Shown: positions 26,796-35,662, numbered from the stretch's first letter. The stretch: 64,000 bases of DNA from Mucilaginibacter jinjuensis (GCF_028596025.1 NZ_CP117167.1:1984001-2048000), one strand, 5' to 3'. The notes: generated by a model not told the origin, from the sequence alone. Numbers and translations are program-made.

Positions 26796-27665
26796 ATGAA
26801 ACCACAGTTATTAAAAGTTGCCAAAGATTTAACCCATTCTTTCAGTGCCAGAAGGGATTGCCAGCCTGATGTTAATAACAGGTGGCATTATCATTCGGAA
26901 CTCGAACTGATCTATTTCAAAAAAGGGCATGGCATCCAATACATTGGCGACAGGATAAGCCCTTTCTCTGAGGGAGACGTGATACTGGTGGGCTCTAATT
27001 TACCGCATTACTGGCAGTTTGATGCCAGTTATTTTAAGAAGGAAACAGGGGCAGTGGTTGATGTAGGTGTTGTGCACTTTGAGAAGGAGTTTTGGGGGAC
27101 GAAGTTTTTAGATCTGCCGGAAAACAAAACGATAAAAAGCACGATAGATCACGCCAAACGTGGGATCCAGATCACAGGATCTGGGGGACATATCATTGGC
27201 GAAAAAATTCAGAGGATTATCAGCACAGAAGGCGAACGGAAGCTAATGTTGTTGATGGATGTGCTGCTGGATATTGCCGAATCGACAGATCGTTCATTCA
27301 TCGCTTCTGTGGGGTTTCATCATAATTTCCCGGATGGTGAAAAAGACCGGATCAACGCGATTTACAATTATGCGCTAACTAATTATAAACGGCAAATTAC
27401 CCTGTGCGAAATTGCTGCCGTTGCTAATATCAGCCCTGGCGCTTTCTGTAAATATTTTAAAGCAAAGAGCAGGAAAACATTTTCGAACTTCATTAATGAA
27501 ATCAGGATCAGTAACGCCTGTAAACTATTAATGGAAAATGAACTACCGGTAAAAGAGATCTGTTATGAAAGTGGCTTCAGCAATTTTACAAGCTTTCATA
27601 AATATTTTAAATACTTCACCGGCACAAGCCCGATGCAATACCATAAGTCTGGCAGCAAGTGCTAA
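26796..27665 (+). CDS. AraC family transcriptional regulator of the fucose cluster
   Basis: The 289-aa protein has an N-terminal cupin sensor (WHYHSELELIYFKKGHGIQY, then GDVILVGSNLPHYW) and two C-terminal HTHs (ITLCEIAAVANISPGAFCKY and VKEICYESGFSNFTSFHKYF). It is transcribed away from fucP, the normal place for a local activator responding to the sugar or an intermediate. Binding sites were not identified in the shared 162-bp region. Confidence 0.9.
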   Translation: MKPQLLKVAKDLTHSFSARRDCQPDVNNRWHYHSELELIYFKKGHGIQYIGDRISPFSEGDVILVGSNLPHYWQFDASYFKKETGAVVDVGVVHFEKEFWGTKFLDLPENKTIKSTIDHAKRGIQITGSGGHIIGEKIQRIISTEGERKLMLLMDVLLDIAESTDRSFIASVGFHHNFPDGEKDRINAIYNYALTNYKRQITLCEIAAVANISPGAFCKYFKAKSRKTFSNFINEIRISNACKLLMENELPVKEICYESGFSNFTSFHKYFKYFTGTSPMQYHKSGSKC

Positions 27666-27712
27666 TACTTTTATTTCATAGCCAATAATCCCATGCTGCA
27701 CCAGTACCTATT

Positions 27713-28177
27713 CTATAGCGGGTAGGCAGTATCACTTTTAGTTTCTGAAAGCACGAAAAAGCTTTGTACCGTAGTAATATTAGGCAGTGTTGCCAGTTTG
27801 TTCCGGTAAAAATCGTGGTATGCATCCATGTCGCTGGTTGCAATTCTTAAAATAAAGTCGAAGGTGCCGGTCATCTGGAAACATTCCATCACTTCCGGAA
27901 ATTTGGAGACTTCGCGCTCAAAGGCGGCCAGGGTATCTGCTGCGTGATCATTTAAAAGAACCTGGCTAAAGGCAATCAGGCTTTTATTGATCTTTTTGCG
28001 ATTGAGGATGCTTACGGTACGTAAAATGTAACCCTGCTCTTTTAAGCGTTTAATGCGTTCATGAATAGTCGCTATAGATTTATGCAGCTTAAAGGAAATT
28101 TCCTTATTTGTTAAAGTCGCGTCTTGCTGAAGCAGTTTAAGAATCTCTATATCTGTGGGGTCGAGCTCGTTGGTCAT
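27713..28177 (-). CDS. Lrp/AsnC family transcriptional regulator
   Basis: The 154-aa protein has the winged helix (DIEILKLLQQDATLTNKEIS, SIATIHERIKRLKEQGYI) and the RAM domain (VMECFQMTGTFDFILRI). It is divergent from a cysteine synthase-like gene and a palindromic site lies between them, so it probably controls that gene in response to an amino acid. It is related to, but distinct from, the Lrp protein at 15623. Confidence 0.93.
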   Translation of the reverse strand: MTNELDPTDIEILKLLQQDATLTNKEISFKLHKSIATIHERIKRLKEQGYILRTVSILNRKKINKSLIAFSQVLLNDHAADTLAAFEREVSKFPEVMECFQMTGTFDFILRIATSDMDAYHDFYRNKLATLPNITTVQSFFVLSETKSDTAYPL

Positions 28178-28247
28178 AAGTGAAAAAAGATATGGTTACA
28201 CACTGGTTCTGTAAGCTAATCCATAAATACTGATATAAAAATACAAT

Positions 28248-28270
28248 TATTCCGTAATATTTATGGAATA
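28248..28270. promoter_or_regulatory. Palindromic candidate operator of the divergent Lrp regulator
   Basis: TATTCC (28248-28253) and GGAATA (28265-28270) flank an AT-rich 11-bp centre. A second CCATAAATA copy lies at 28221-28229, in the orientation opposite to that in the site. The AT-rich centre and short arms fit Lrp-type sites. Inference only. Confidence 0.45.
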
Positions 28271-28339
28271 TAACGTAATGATTGTATTAAATATCGGTTA
28301 TGCGCAGCTTTGTTTCATAAATTTATTAACGTGGAGACA

Positions 28340-29395
28340 ATGGAATTAGCTTGTATAAGCACAGAATTGAAAAGCAAATTCGATAACCTGTGGCACATGG
28401 TTGGCAATACACCCATGCTGCAATTAAATTATACATACAAAGGCAAACCCGGCAGCATTTATGTTAAATGCGAACATTATAACCTTACCGGTAGCGTTAA
28501 AGACCGTATGGCGCTTTACATCATGTATCAAGCGTATAAAAACAACCGCATTAAACCCAATGATATCATTGTTGAAGCCACAAGTGGTAATACAGGCATC
28601 GCGTTTTCGGCCATAGGCAAGGCATTGGGCCACGAAGTAATTATTATGATGCCCGATTGGCTGAGTAAAGAGCGCAAGGATATTATTACAAGCCTGGGTG
28701 CTAAAATCCATTTGGTGAGTAAGCAGGAGGGTGGCTTTTTAGGTAGTATTGCCCTGGCCGAGCGTATGGTTGATACATCGGACCAGTACTTTTTGCCGCG
28801 CCAGTTTGAGAACCAATATAATGCCGAAGCGCATGAGTTGACTACCGGCCCCGAAATATGGCAACAACTAAAAAGTAAAGGCCTTAAGCCGGATGCTTTT
28901 GTTGCCGGTGTTGGCACAGGAGGTACCGTAATGGGTGTGGGTAGATACTTAAAATCTCAGGACCCATCCATTAAAATCCATCCTTTAGAGCCTGCTGAAT
29001 CACCAACATTAACCACCGGGCACAAGGTTGGCAGCCATCGCATACAAGGTATCTCTGATGAGTTTATCCCTGTTATTATGAAACTGAATGATGTGGACGA
29101 AGTAATACAGGCTAATGATGGCGACGCTATTATTATGGCGCAAATGCTGGCCCGCGAGTTAGGTTTGGCTGTTGGCATATCATCCGGCGCAAATGTGATT
29201 GGCGCTATTAAGATGAAAGAACAACTGGGTGATGATGCGGTAGTAGTAACCATACTATCAGACAGTAATAAAAAGTACCTGAGCACAGACCTGGTGAAGG
29301 AAGAACCGGTTAAGCCCGGTTATATATCAACCGATGTTGTACTGACAGATTATTTCCCTATTTCGCGTTTAACACAACCTATTATTATTGATTAA
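28340..29395 (+). CDS. PLP-dependent cysteine synthase / cystathionine beta-synthase-like enzyme
   Basis: I prefer ATG 28340 (351 aa) to an upstream in-frame ATG at 28310, since the family part begins soon after. The PLP lysine is in [11 protein letters not shown], the phosphate loop is [12 protein letters not shown], and [12 protein letters not shown] binds the substrate. The enzyme belongs to the O-acetylserine sulfhydrylase fold group; the substrate amino acid is not certain. An Lrp-type regulator is divergent, which is common for this family in Bacteroidota. Confidence 0.88.
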   Translation: MELACISTELKSKFDNLWHMVGNTPMLQLNYTYKGKPGSIYVKCEHYNLTGSVKDRMALYIMYQAYKNNRIKPNDIIVEATSGNTGIAFSAIGKALGHEVIIMMPDWLSKERKDIITSLGAKIHLVSKQEGGFLGSIALAERMVDTSDQYFLPRQFENQYNAEAHELTTGPEIWQQLKSKGLKPDAFVAGVGTGGTVMGVGRYLKSQDPSIKIHPLEPAESPTLTTGHKVGSHRIQGISDEFIPVIMKLNDVDEVIQANDGDAIIMAQMLARELGLAVGISSGANVIGAIKMKEQLGDDAVVVTILSDSNKKYLSTDLVKEEPVKPGYISTDVVLTDYFPISRLTQPIIID

Positions 29396-29415
29396 CCATA
29401 TCCAAAACCATATAC

Positions 29416-29862
29416 ATGAAAAAGCTATTAATTGCAGCCATCGTTCTTCTATTTGCAATCAACACACAAGCACAAATTTTAACCCCTGTAAAATGGAGCT
29501 ATGCCGCTAAAAAGGTAAGCGCTACAGAGGCTGTAGTATTTTTTAAGGCTACAATTGATGAAGGCTGGCACGTTTACTCACAAACCGTAAAAGATGGCGG
29601 CCCGGTAAAAACAACTATTACATTTACCCCATCAAAAGAGTACACACTTGATGGCGCTACTGCTGAGCCAACCCCGGTAACCCGTTTCGAGAAAGCCTTT
29701 AGCATGAATGTGAGCTTTTTTGAGCACTCGGTTATCTTTCAACAAAAAATTAAGCTGAAAGCCGGACAAACCGTTGTGAAAGGTCAGTTAGAATATATGA
29801 CCTGTAACGACCACCAGTGCCTGCCACCGGATGATGTTGATTTTAGCATCCCTGTTAAATAA
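29416..29862 (+). CDS. DsbD alpha-like N-terminal domain protein
   Basis: The 148-aa exported protein has a signal peptide (ends NTQAQ), the immunoglobulin-like fold of the DsbD N-terminal domain (VKWSYAAKKVSATEAVVFFK, EGWHVYSQ) and a Cys pair in MTCNDHQCLPP. In E. coli these parts are one polypeptide; here the periplasmic acceptor domain is a separate gene, 21 bp before the membrane-and-thioredoxin part. It would pass electrons from the membrane domain to exported targets. Confidence 0.85.
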   Translation: MKKLLIAAIVLLFAINTQAQILTPVKWSYAAKKVSATEAVVFFKATIDEGWHVYSQTVKDGGPVKTTITFTPSKEYTLDGATAEPTPVTRFEKAFSMNVSFFEHSVIFQQKIKLKAGQTVVKGQLEYMTCNDHQCLPPDDVDFSIPVK

Positions 29863-29883
29863 TTCGTAAGCCTCCATATCATC

Positions 29884-31542
29884 GTGCAACATATTAAAAA
29901 GATAAGCCTCGTGGTTATGTTAATCATAGGCTTTCTGTTACCCCTTACCCCGGCAACAGCACAGGATACCGTGTCGACCGCGGGTGTTGAATTTAGCCCT
30001 GCGCCTGAAACTACACCGACAGCTACCGCTACTGTAAAAACAGAAAAATCGAAAGATGCCGTTGTAAAACCCGTTGCTCAGCCTGCACAAAAGCACGCGC
30101 AGCAAACGCTTTTAGCTATCTTTCTGGCCGGTTTTTTAGGCGGGTTGGCGGCTTTGCTAATGCCATGTATATTCCCAATGCTGCCGCTTACTGTAAGTTA
30201 TTTTACCAAAAAGGCGCATAATAAAGCACAGGCCATTAAAGCGGCTTCGTTATATGGTATTAGCATTATGGTTATTTACGTAGTGCTGGGGCTAATTATC
30301 ACGATAATTTTTGGTGCCGATGCCTTAAACAGCCTGTCGACCAATGGCGTTTTTAACTTTTTCTTCTTCCTGTTACTGGTATTGTTTGCCGCGTCATTTT
30401 TGGGTGCATTCGAAATTACTTTACCAAGCTCATGGGTAAATAAGATGGATGAGAAGTCGGACAAAGGCGGTTTAGCGGGCATCTTTTTTATGGCGGCTAC
30501 ATTGTCGCTGGTTTCATTCTCCTGTACAGGGCCAATTATTGGTACCTTATTAGTGCAAGCCGCTACCACAGGTGCCTTGCTTGGTCCGGCCATCGGCATG
30601 TTGGGTTTCTCATTTGCGTTAGCTATTCCGTTTGCCTTGTTTGCTATGTTTCCAAGCTGGTTAAATGCTTTGCCTAAATCGGGCGGTTGGCTTAATAGTG
30701 TAAAAGTGGTACTGGGCTTCCTGGAGCTTGCTTTTTCATTGAAGTTTTTAAGCAATGTAGATCTGGCTTATCACTGGCATTGGTTCGATCGCGAATTGTT
30801 CCTGTCGCTATGGATCGTCATTTTTACCTTGATGGGTTTATACCTGCTGGGCAAACTTACGTTTAATCATGATAGTCCGGTTGCTCATATCTCTGTAGTG
30901 CGCTTGTTTATGGCCATTATTATATTGTCATTCTCTATGTATATGATACCGGGTTTGTGGGGAGCGCCGCTTAAATCAATCAGTGCTTTTCTGCCGCCGC
31001 AATCAACCCAGGATTTTGATCTGTCTACATTGGGTAGCGGTAGTGTTGCTGTTAGTAATAATACAGATACTACGCCCCATAAATATGCAGACCTGTTTGA
31101 TAAGCCCAAAGGCTTTAACCCATATTTTGATTATGACGAAGGCCTGGCTTACGCAAAAAAAATGCACAAGCCCGTAGTGGTTGATTTTACCGGCCATGCC
31201 TGCGTAAACTGCCGTAAAATGGAAGCCAGCGTGTGGACAGATAAACAGGTTTATCAAAGAATCAATCAGGATTATGTATTGATTCAATTATATGTTGATG
31301 ATAAAACAGAGCTGCCTGCTGCAGAGCAAGCAGTAACCAAAGAAGGCCGCACCATTAAAACGATTGGCAATAAGTGGAGCTACCTGCAAACATCCAGGTT
31401 TCAGGCCAATTCGCAGCCTTTTTATGTGCTGTTAGATCCCAATAAGGAAACACCATTGGTTAGCCCGCAAGGGGCCGATTTTGATCCTGTTAGCTATTTG
31501 AGCTACCTGGATAGCGGATTAAAGGCCTATGGCGCTTTATAA
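29884..31542 (+). CDS. DsbD-type thiol:disulfide transporter with C-terminal thioredoxin domain
   Basis: The 552-aa protein (GTG start) has a signal-like helix, an acidic/Thr-rich linker, an eight-helix CcdA-type domain with conserved Cys in LMPCIFPMLPLTV and SFSCTGPIIGTLL, and a C-terminal thioredoxin fold with CVNC in HACVNCRKME near residue 440. It moves reducing power from cytoplasmic thioredoxin across the inner membrane for cytochrome maturation or disulfide repair. The N-terminal domain is the preceding gene. Confidence 0.92.
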   Translation: MQHIKKISLVVMLIIGFLLPLTPATAQDTVSTAGVEFSPAPETTPTATATVKTEKSKDAVVKPVAQPAQKHAQQTLLAIFLAGFLGGLAALLMPCIFPMLPLTVSYFTKKAHNKAQAIKAASLYGISIMVIYVVLGLIITIIFGADALNSLSTNGVFNFFFFLLLVLFAASFLGAFEITLPSSWVNKMDEKSDKGGLAGIFFMAATLSLVSFSCTGPIIGTLLVQAATTGALLGPAIGMLGFSFALAIPFALFAMFPSWLNALPKSGGWLNSVKVVLGFLELAFSLKFLSNVDLAYHWHWFDRELFLSLWIVIFTLMGLYLLGKLTFNHDSPVAHISVVRLFMAIIILSFSMYMIPGLWGAPLKSISAFLPPQSTQDFDLSTLGSGSVAVSNNTDTTPHKYADLFDKPKGFNPYFDYDEGLAYAKKMHKPVVVDFTGHACVNCRKMEASVWTDKQVYQRINQDYVLIQLYVDDKTELPAAEQAVTKEGRTIKTIGNKWSYLQTSRFQANSQPFYVLLDPNKETPLVSPQGADFDPVSYLSYLDSGLKAYGAL

Positions 31543-31666
31543 TCAGTTAATTATTAAAATAATTACTTTGGTGATGATGCTGGTTGGCATCATCGCCATA
31601 TATGTAATAGTGCGGATGCTCGTTAACCGTTGTAATGGTAGAGATGATCTTGACGGGCTATTATAA
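31529..31666 (+). CDS. 45-aa single-helix membrane peptide overlapping dsbD
   Basis: An ATG at 31529, inside the last codons of the dsbD gene, opens a 45-codon frame: MALYNQLIIK, a hydrophobic helix (about residues 11-31) and a charged end NGRDDLDGLL. The 14-bp overlap suggests translational coupling, and a terminator follows 51 bp later. The frame is too short to prove coding from sequence alone. It resembles the small accessory proteins found next to respiratory or thiol-reductase genes, but no family is recognised. Confidence 0.45.
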   Translation: MALYNQLIIKIITLVMMLVGIIAIYVIVRMLVNRCNGRDDLDGLL

Positions 31667-31717
31667 AAATCTTCAATCGTTCTTCAGTCAGTTTGTTTAG
31701 TTAAGTTTTATAGAAAT

Positions 31718-31745
31718 AGCGCCTTTGAAGTGGGCGCTTTTTTTG
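31718..31745 (+). terminator. Terminator after the dsbD operon
   Basis: Stem AGCGCC (31718-31723) with GGCGCT (31733-31738) followed by a run of T. It ends the plus-strand cysteine synthase-dsbD transcripts. Confidence 0.8.
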
Positions 31746-31780
31746 TGGCAATGTATAGTGGCTTAAGGTTTAGCCCATCT

Positions 31781-32536
31781 CTAATATTTAATAGGTTTAA
31801 ATACCTGTATTGCCATAAGAAATGCACCGCCGCTAATGGCAATATTTAGCATACAGGCTGTCCATACGCCACCGGCTTGCAGCGTAAAATTGAGCAGCGG
31901 TAAATAATACAGCAGGGTAAGCAGCAATAAAAAACAACCCAAAAATGTGCTTGAAATCAAAACGTTCCATCGGGCTATAATGCAGGCGCAGGTTAGTATA
32001 ATAATAGCGCCAACTATATCATCAATGATATTAAAGGCAGGCAGGTTGGGTGATATTCTGGCCGTAACAAAGTCTATATGCACAAAATGCTGACAGCCCA
32101 GGGCAAATACAGCAATGGCGAAAATTATACGCCCGATATTGGCTGCCTTTAGGTTGCCGGTTAGCATCAGGGCCGCCGCCATTAACGAAACATCTTGTAT
32201 GGCGCGTGTCCAGCTGGTATCTACATGCGGTTTCATGATCAGCGAGGGGATATGGATCATCAGTATAAAAATGCCTAGCATTGCTGCTAATAACCAGGCC
32301 CCCCAATGGGTTTTAATATTGATGATAAAGCTAACACCGGCAGCCATCATTGATAGTGCAGTAAGGTATACCCAGAAAATGTGTACAGGCATATAAGGAG
32401 GTACAAGCGTGGCTACAAAGCCAGCGTAGATAAAATGCTCGATCCCAAATACAATCCAGGAGATGGCAAAAAGGTATTGGCCCAGTTTAATTGTTGCATC
32501 CGGCCATTTGGCCGAAGAGCTTGTACTGCTAATCAT
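31781..32536 (-). CDS. DoxX-like multi-spanning membrane protein
   Basis: The 251-aa product has about eight hydrophobic helices; two halves share the pattern ISWIVFGIEHFIYAGFVATL and IAVFALGCQHFVHIDFVTAR, suggesting an internal duplication. The conserved glutamate/glutamine-His and Tyr/Asp pairs fall in the same places. This resembles DoxX-related proteins of unknown function. No neighbour clarifies its role. Confidence 0.65.
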   Translation of the reverse strand: MISSTSSSAKWPDATIKLGQYLFAISWIVFGIEHFIYAGFVATLVPPYMPVHIFWVYLTALSMMAAGVSFIINIKTHWGAWLLAAMLGIFILMIHIPSLIMKPHVDTSWTRAIQDVSLMAAALMLTGNLKAANIGRIIFAIAVFALGCQHFVHIDFVTARISPNLPAFNIIDDIVGAIIILTCACIIARWNVLISSTFLGCFLLLLTLLYYLPLLNFTLQAGGVWTACMLNIAISGGAFLMAIQVFKPIKY

Positions 32537-32597
32537 GAATTTGAAGGTTACGGGTTAAGTATTCCAAATTTATGTGTACACTATTATGCTGCTTATA

Positions 32598-32640
32598 AAT
32601 ACCGTATTATGCAGGTTGTTTACCCACATAATACGGTATT
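32598..32640 (-). terminator. 14-bp perfect inverted repeat, likely terminator
   Basis: Positions 32598-32611 and 32627-32640 form a perfect 14-bp stem with a 15-nt loop. It lies downstream of the minus-strand SDR gene (32733) and upstream of the membrane protein gene, so it may end the first transcript or be an operator of the second. Confidence 0.5.
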
Positions 32641-32732
32641 TTAATAATAAACCCATTTGGTATATGGCAACGCTACATTAATGGGTAGTAAACGGTTGTT
32701 AGTATTAATCACCCGAAAATATAGTACTGTAT

Positions 32733-33329
32733 TTAATGCACCTTAATGGTTTGGCCGGTTTGCCCGCCTAAAACGCTTTTTAAATAAGCCTGTTTTACGC
32801 TTTCCATAGTAACAGGTGTGTGGCCGGGGAAGTAGGGGAAGAAATCGGGCGAGTCTTCTACCACATTGGGACTTACCACGTTAATGCGCACACCATTTTT
32901 AAGTTCGATAGCAGCAGCTTTAACAAACGAATTAAGGGCACCGTTAACGGCGCTTAAATTAGCCGTTAGCAATACGGGGTCATCTGATACAATGCCTGAT
33001 GTTAATGTAAACGAACCCCCTGCACTAATAAAATGCTGCCCGATAAGCACGAGGTTGACTTGCCCCATTAACTTATTGTCGATACCCTTCCTAAAATCAG
33101 TATCTGTCATCGTATTTAGAGGCCCAAAATGCCCGTGTCCAGTGGTGCTGATAAGTGCATCGAAAGATTTTACCTTTTCAAAAAAGCCTTGTATCGAAGC
33201 CGGAGATGTAATGTTCAGTTGCAAATCGCCGCTTTTTGAGCCTGCGGTAATAACTTCATGGTCTTGCTGTAAAGCCCTGGTTACAGGCCTGCCCAAAGTG
33301 CCTGATGCGCCAATAATAATTATTTTCAT
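32733..33329 (-). CDS. Short SDR-type oxidoreductase
   Basis: The 198-aa protein begins MKIIIIGASGTLGRPVTRAL, an NAD(P)-binding motif, and has a compact SDR fold without the usual YxxxK (the catalytic region reads LSAVNGALNSFVKAAAIEL). Short SDRs of this kind occur next to carboxymuconolactone decarboxylase-like genes under HxlR control. It starts 8 bp after that gene, so they share an operon. The substrate is unknown. Confidence 0.8.
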   Translation of the reverse strand: MKIIIIGASGTLGRPVTRALQQDHEVITAGSKSGDLQLNITSPASIQGFFEKVKSFDALISTTGHGHFGPLNTMTDTDFRKGIDNKLMGQVNLVLIGQHFISAGGSFTLTSGIVSDDPVLLTANLSAVNGALNSFVKAAAIELKNGVRINVVSPNVVEDSPDFFPYFPGHTPVTMESVKQAYLKSVLGGQTGQTIKVH

Positions 33330-33337
33330 GGTAACGA

Positions 33338-33724
33338 TTAATTATGTTGTTGAAATACTTCTTTAGCATGGCTCAGCGCATTGCTTACTGCTGCCCCGCC
33401 TGCATAAAAGGTCATCTGTAAAATAACTTCTACTATTTGTTGTTTGCTTGCACCCAATTTTAATGCGGCATCTATATGCGCTTTTAATTGTGGCACCGTG
33501 TGGCCAAGTGTGGTGCATGAGGCTATCAGCAAATACTCGCGGGTAAGCAAATCAAGACCCGGGCGCGCCATAATTCCCTGCATGGCCCATTCAATGGTCA
33601 TGTCAACAAAATCGGGGCAAATATCTTTGAGGTTATTTACCAATTGCTCGCCGGCCTGCCCGCCGTGTAACTGGTTTAATAGGGCTAATCCTTTTTCGTA
33701 GGTTTCTGATTTATTGTTTTCCAT
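33338..33724 (-). CDS. Carboxymuconolactone decarboxylase (AhpD-like) family protein
   Basis: I start at ATG 33724 (128 aa), where the family part begins; an upstream in-frame codon at 33769 would put the start inside the operator repeats. The characteristic helix LLIASCTTLGHTVPQLKAHI carries a Cys and His in the AhpD-like arrangement, though with only one Cys. Members act as decarboxylases, peroxidase partners or unknown-function proteins. It is first in a two-gene operon, divergent from an HxlR regulator. Confidence 0.88.
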   Translation of the reverse strand: MENNKSETYEKGLALLNQLHGGQAGEQLVNNLKDICPDFVDMTIEWAMQGIMARPGLDLLTREYLLIASCTTLGHTVPQLKAHIDAALKLGASKQQIVEVILQMTFYAGGAAVSNALSHAKEVFQQHN

Positions 33725-33761
33725 AGCGTTTTTTTTACCAAAGCTATGGGCTAACTTTGCC

Positions 33762-33799
33762 TTTGTCAAGTAGTTACCCTTTTGTCAAGTATTGACAAA
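33762..33799. promoter_or_regulatory. Direct and inverted TTTGTCAAGTA repeats, candidate HxlR operator
   Basis: TTTGTCAAGTA occurs at 33762-33772 and again at 33781-33791. The second copy is half of the perfect palindrome TTTGTCAA-GTA-TTGACAAA (33781-33799). The site lies between the divergent operon and the hxlR gene, exactly where a regulator that controls both would bind. Confidence 0.65.
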
Positions 33800-33824
33800 T
33801 TTGTCACTATTGTTAATCTACAGT

Positions 33825-34172
33825 ATGTTAGCAACAGAAAAAATAGAAAAAAAATATGATGCCGCTGCCGATTGCCCCATTGCGGCTACCATAGATGTAA
33901 TAGGCGGTAAATGGAAACCGATTATAATTTGGCTACTCATCCAGGACACCAAACGGTTTGGCGAACTGCACAAATTTATCCCCGGTATAGCACTAAAGGT
34001 TTTATCGAGGCACCTTAAAGAGATGGAAGCCGACGGCATTATCATCCGGCAGGCATTTGCAGAAGTGCCGCCACGGGTAGAGTATTCCCTTACTGAAAAA
34101 GGACGGTCGCTAACGGCCATTATGCAGGCCCTGGCTGTATGGAGTAATGATAATATACTGGGAAAGGAATAG
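33825..34172 (+). CDS. HxlR family transcriptional regulator
   Basis: ATG 33825 gives 115 aa and begins the HxlR fold at DCPIAATIDVIGGKWKPIII. The winged helix continues as KRFGELHKFIPGIALKVLSR and ends with VEYSLTEKGRSL. HxlR proteins often sense electrophiles, quinones or oxidants through a Cys; Cys at about residue 17 (DCPI) is the usual one. It is divergent from the carboxymuconolactone decarboxylase-like operon. Confidence 0.92.
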   Translation: MLATEKIEKKYDAAADCPIAATIDVIGGKWKPIIIWLLIQDTKRFGELHKFIPGIALKVLSRHLKEMEADGIIIRQAFAEVPPRVEYSLTEKGRSLTAIMQALAVWSNDNILGKE

Positions 34173-34447
34173 AGATATAGAGACAAGAGGCGAGAAACAA
34201 GAGACAAGACTGCTGGGTTATTTCGAATATCGAATGTTCAAATTCGAATTTATAAACACCTTTTGTCATTTCGACGATAGGAGAAATCTTCTGCGATTAA
34301 CAAGCTCATAATATAGGGCGAAGAAGATCCTTCGCTAACGCTCTGGATGACAAAAATCTATTAAACATTCAACAAAAAATCCCGGTACACAGCTTAGTTC
34401 TGCATACCGGGATTCTTAGTTCTTGTCTCTCGTTTCTTGCTTCTAAA
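34169..34447. repeat. Intergenic mirrored-arm element A (AGAGACAAG words)
   Basis: A left arm of repeated AGAGACAAGA/GAGAAACAAG words at about 34169-34211 is answered by an inverted arm at about 34412-34447, with near-complete complementarity over about 26 bp. Between them lie a TTTTGTCATTTCGAC (34263 on) to GATGACAAAA (34346-34355) palindromic core and the ychF terminator. It fills most of the 277-bp gap between hxlR and ychF. Confidence 0.7.
34378..34414 (-). terminator. Terminator of ychF
   Basis: Stem AATCCCGGTA (34378-34387) with TACCGGGATT (34405-34414), followed on the minus strand by a run of T. It lies 36 bp beyond the ychF stop. Confidence 0.8.
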
Positions 34448-34449
34448 AG

Positions 34450-35547
34450 CTATACGTTAAAACGGAAGTGCATAATGTCGCCATCCTGCACAATGTAGGT
34501 TTTACCCTCAACACCCATTTTGCCGGCTTCCTTACAAGCAGCTTCAGAGCCATAAGTCACGAAGTCGTTGTATTTAATAACCTCAGCGCGGATAAACCCT
34601 TTCTCAAAATCCGTGTGGATTACGCCTGCTGCCTGTGGTGCTGTAAAGCCCTGAGTAATAGTCCAGGCGCGTACTTCCTGTACACCTGCGGTAAAGTAAG
34701 TACTCAGGTTTAACAGTTGGTAAGCAGCCTTAATCAGCTTGTTTACACCCGATTCTTCCAGGCCTAAATCATCTAAAAACATCTGGCGCTCTTCGTAAGT
34801 TTCCAGTTGGGCAATTTCAGATTCGATCTGGGCCGAGATGATCAGCACGCGTGCGTTTTCGTCCTTAACTGCTTCTTTAACCTTCTCCACGTAAGCGTTA
34901 CCGGTATTAACCGATTTTTCTTCTACGTTACAAACGTACATTACCGGCTTAGCGGTAAGCAACCAAAGATCTTCGATCACATCCTGATCTTCTAAAGCAA
35001 CCGGCGCAGTACGGGCAGATTTACCGGCCAGTAAATGGTTCTTGTAGATGTTTAAAAGATCCTGCGCACGTTTAGCATCCTTGTCGCCAACCTTAGCAGC
35101 TTTATCTACCTTTTGCAGTTTCTTCTCTACCGAATCCAGATCTTTCAATTGCAGTTCGGTATCAATAATTTCTTTATCGCGGATAGGGTCAACAGAACCA
35201 TCTACGTGTATTACGTTATCATCATCAAAGCAACGCAGAACGTGTATAATGGCGTTAGTGGCACGGATGTTACCCAAAAACTGGTTACCCAAACCTTCGC
35301 CTTTGCTGGCACCTTTAACAAGGCCTGCAATGTCAACAATTTCGATAACGTTAGGCACTATACGCTGCGGATTTACCAGTTCGGCCAGCTTGGTAAGGCG
35401 CTCATCTGGTACGGTAATTACGCCCACGTTTGGCTCAATGGTACAAAACGGAAAGTTAGCCGCCTGTGCCTTTGCATTTGATAAACAGTTAAAAAGTGTC
35501 GATTTGCCCACGTTTGGTAAACCGACTATACCACATTGTAAACCCAT
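34450..35547 (-). CDS. ychF: Redox-regulated Obg-like ATPase YchF
   Basis: The 365-aa protein begins MGLQCGIVGLPNVGKSTLFN, the P-loop of the Obg-related family, has the switch II DIAGLVKGAS and ends with a TGS-like domain (KGFIRAEVIKYNDFV). YchF prefers ATP and associates with ribosomes. It is a single gene with its own terminator. Confidence 0.97.
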   Translation of the reverse strand: MGLQCGIVGLPNVGKSTLFNCLSNAKAQAANFPFCTIEPNVGVITVPDERLTKLAELVNPQRIVPNVIEIVDIAGLVKGASKGEGLGNQFLGNIRATNAIIHVLRCFDDDNVIHVDGSVDPIRDKEIIDTELQLKDLDSVEKKLQKVDKAAKVGDKDAKRAQDLLNIYKNHLLAGKSARTAPVALEDQDVIEDLWLLTAKPVMYVCNVEEKSVNTGNAYVEKVKEAVKDENARVLIISAQIESEIAQLETYEERQMFLDDLGLEESGVNKLIKAAYQLLNLSTYFTAGVQEVRAWTITQGFTAPQAAGVIHTDFEKGFIRAEVIKYNDFVTYGSEAACKEAGKMGVEGKTYIVQDGDIMHFRFNV

Positions 35548-35558
35548 TTTATTTCTTA

Positions 35559-35662
35559 GTTATTAGTGTATTGAGTTAATGGTGTATTGGTTATCTGTTA
35601 TTTATCAACTGGTTTTATAAAGCGATTTAATAACTTAATAACCCAGTAACTCAATAACCACC
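35559..35662. repeat. Intergenic mirrored-arm element B (TAATAACT words)
   Basis: Left arm TTATTAGTGTATTGAGTTAA and following words (35559-35603) and right arm with TAATAACTTAATAACC and AACTCAATAACCA words (35628-35662) are imperfect inverted copies. It starts about 12 bp upstream of the ychF ATG. Confidence 0.55.

Noticed and set aside
34169..34447. CRISPR array or tandem gene-like repeat
   Set aside because: Repeated words are irregular, without equal spacers, and the arms are inverted.
35048..35566. 172-aa plus-strand frame opposite ychF
   Set aside because: Shadow of the conserved ychF gene, Ser/Leu-rich composition typical of reverse-strand frames.
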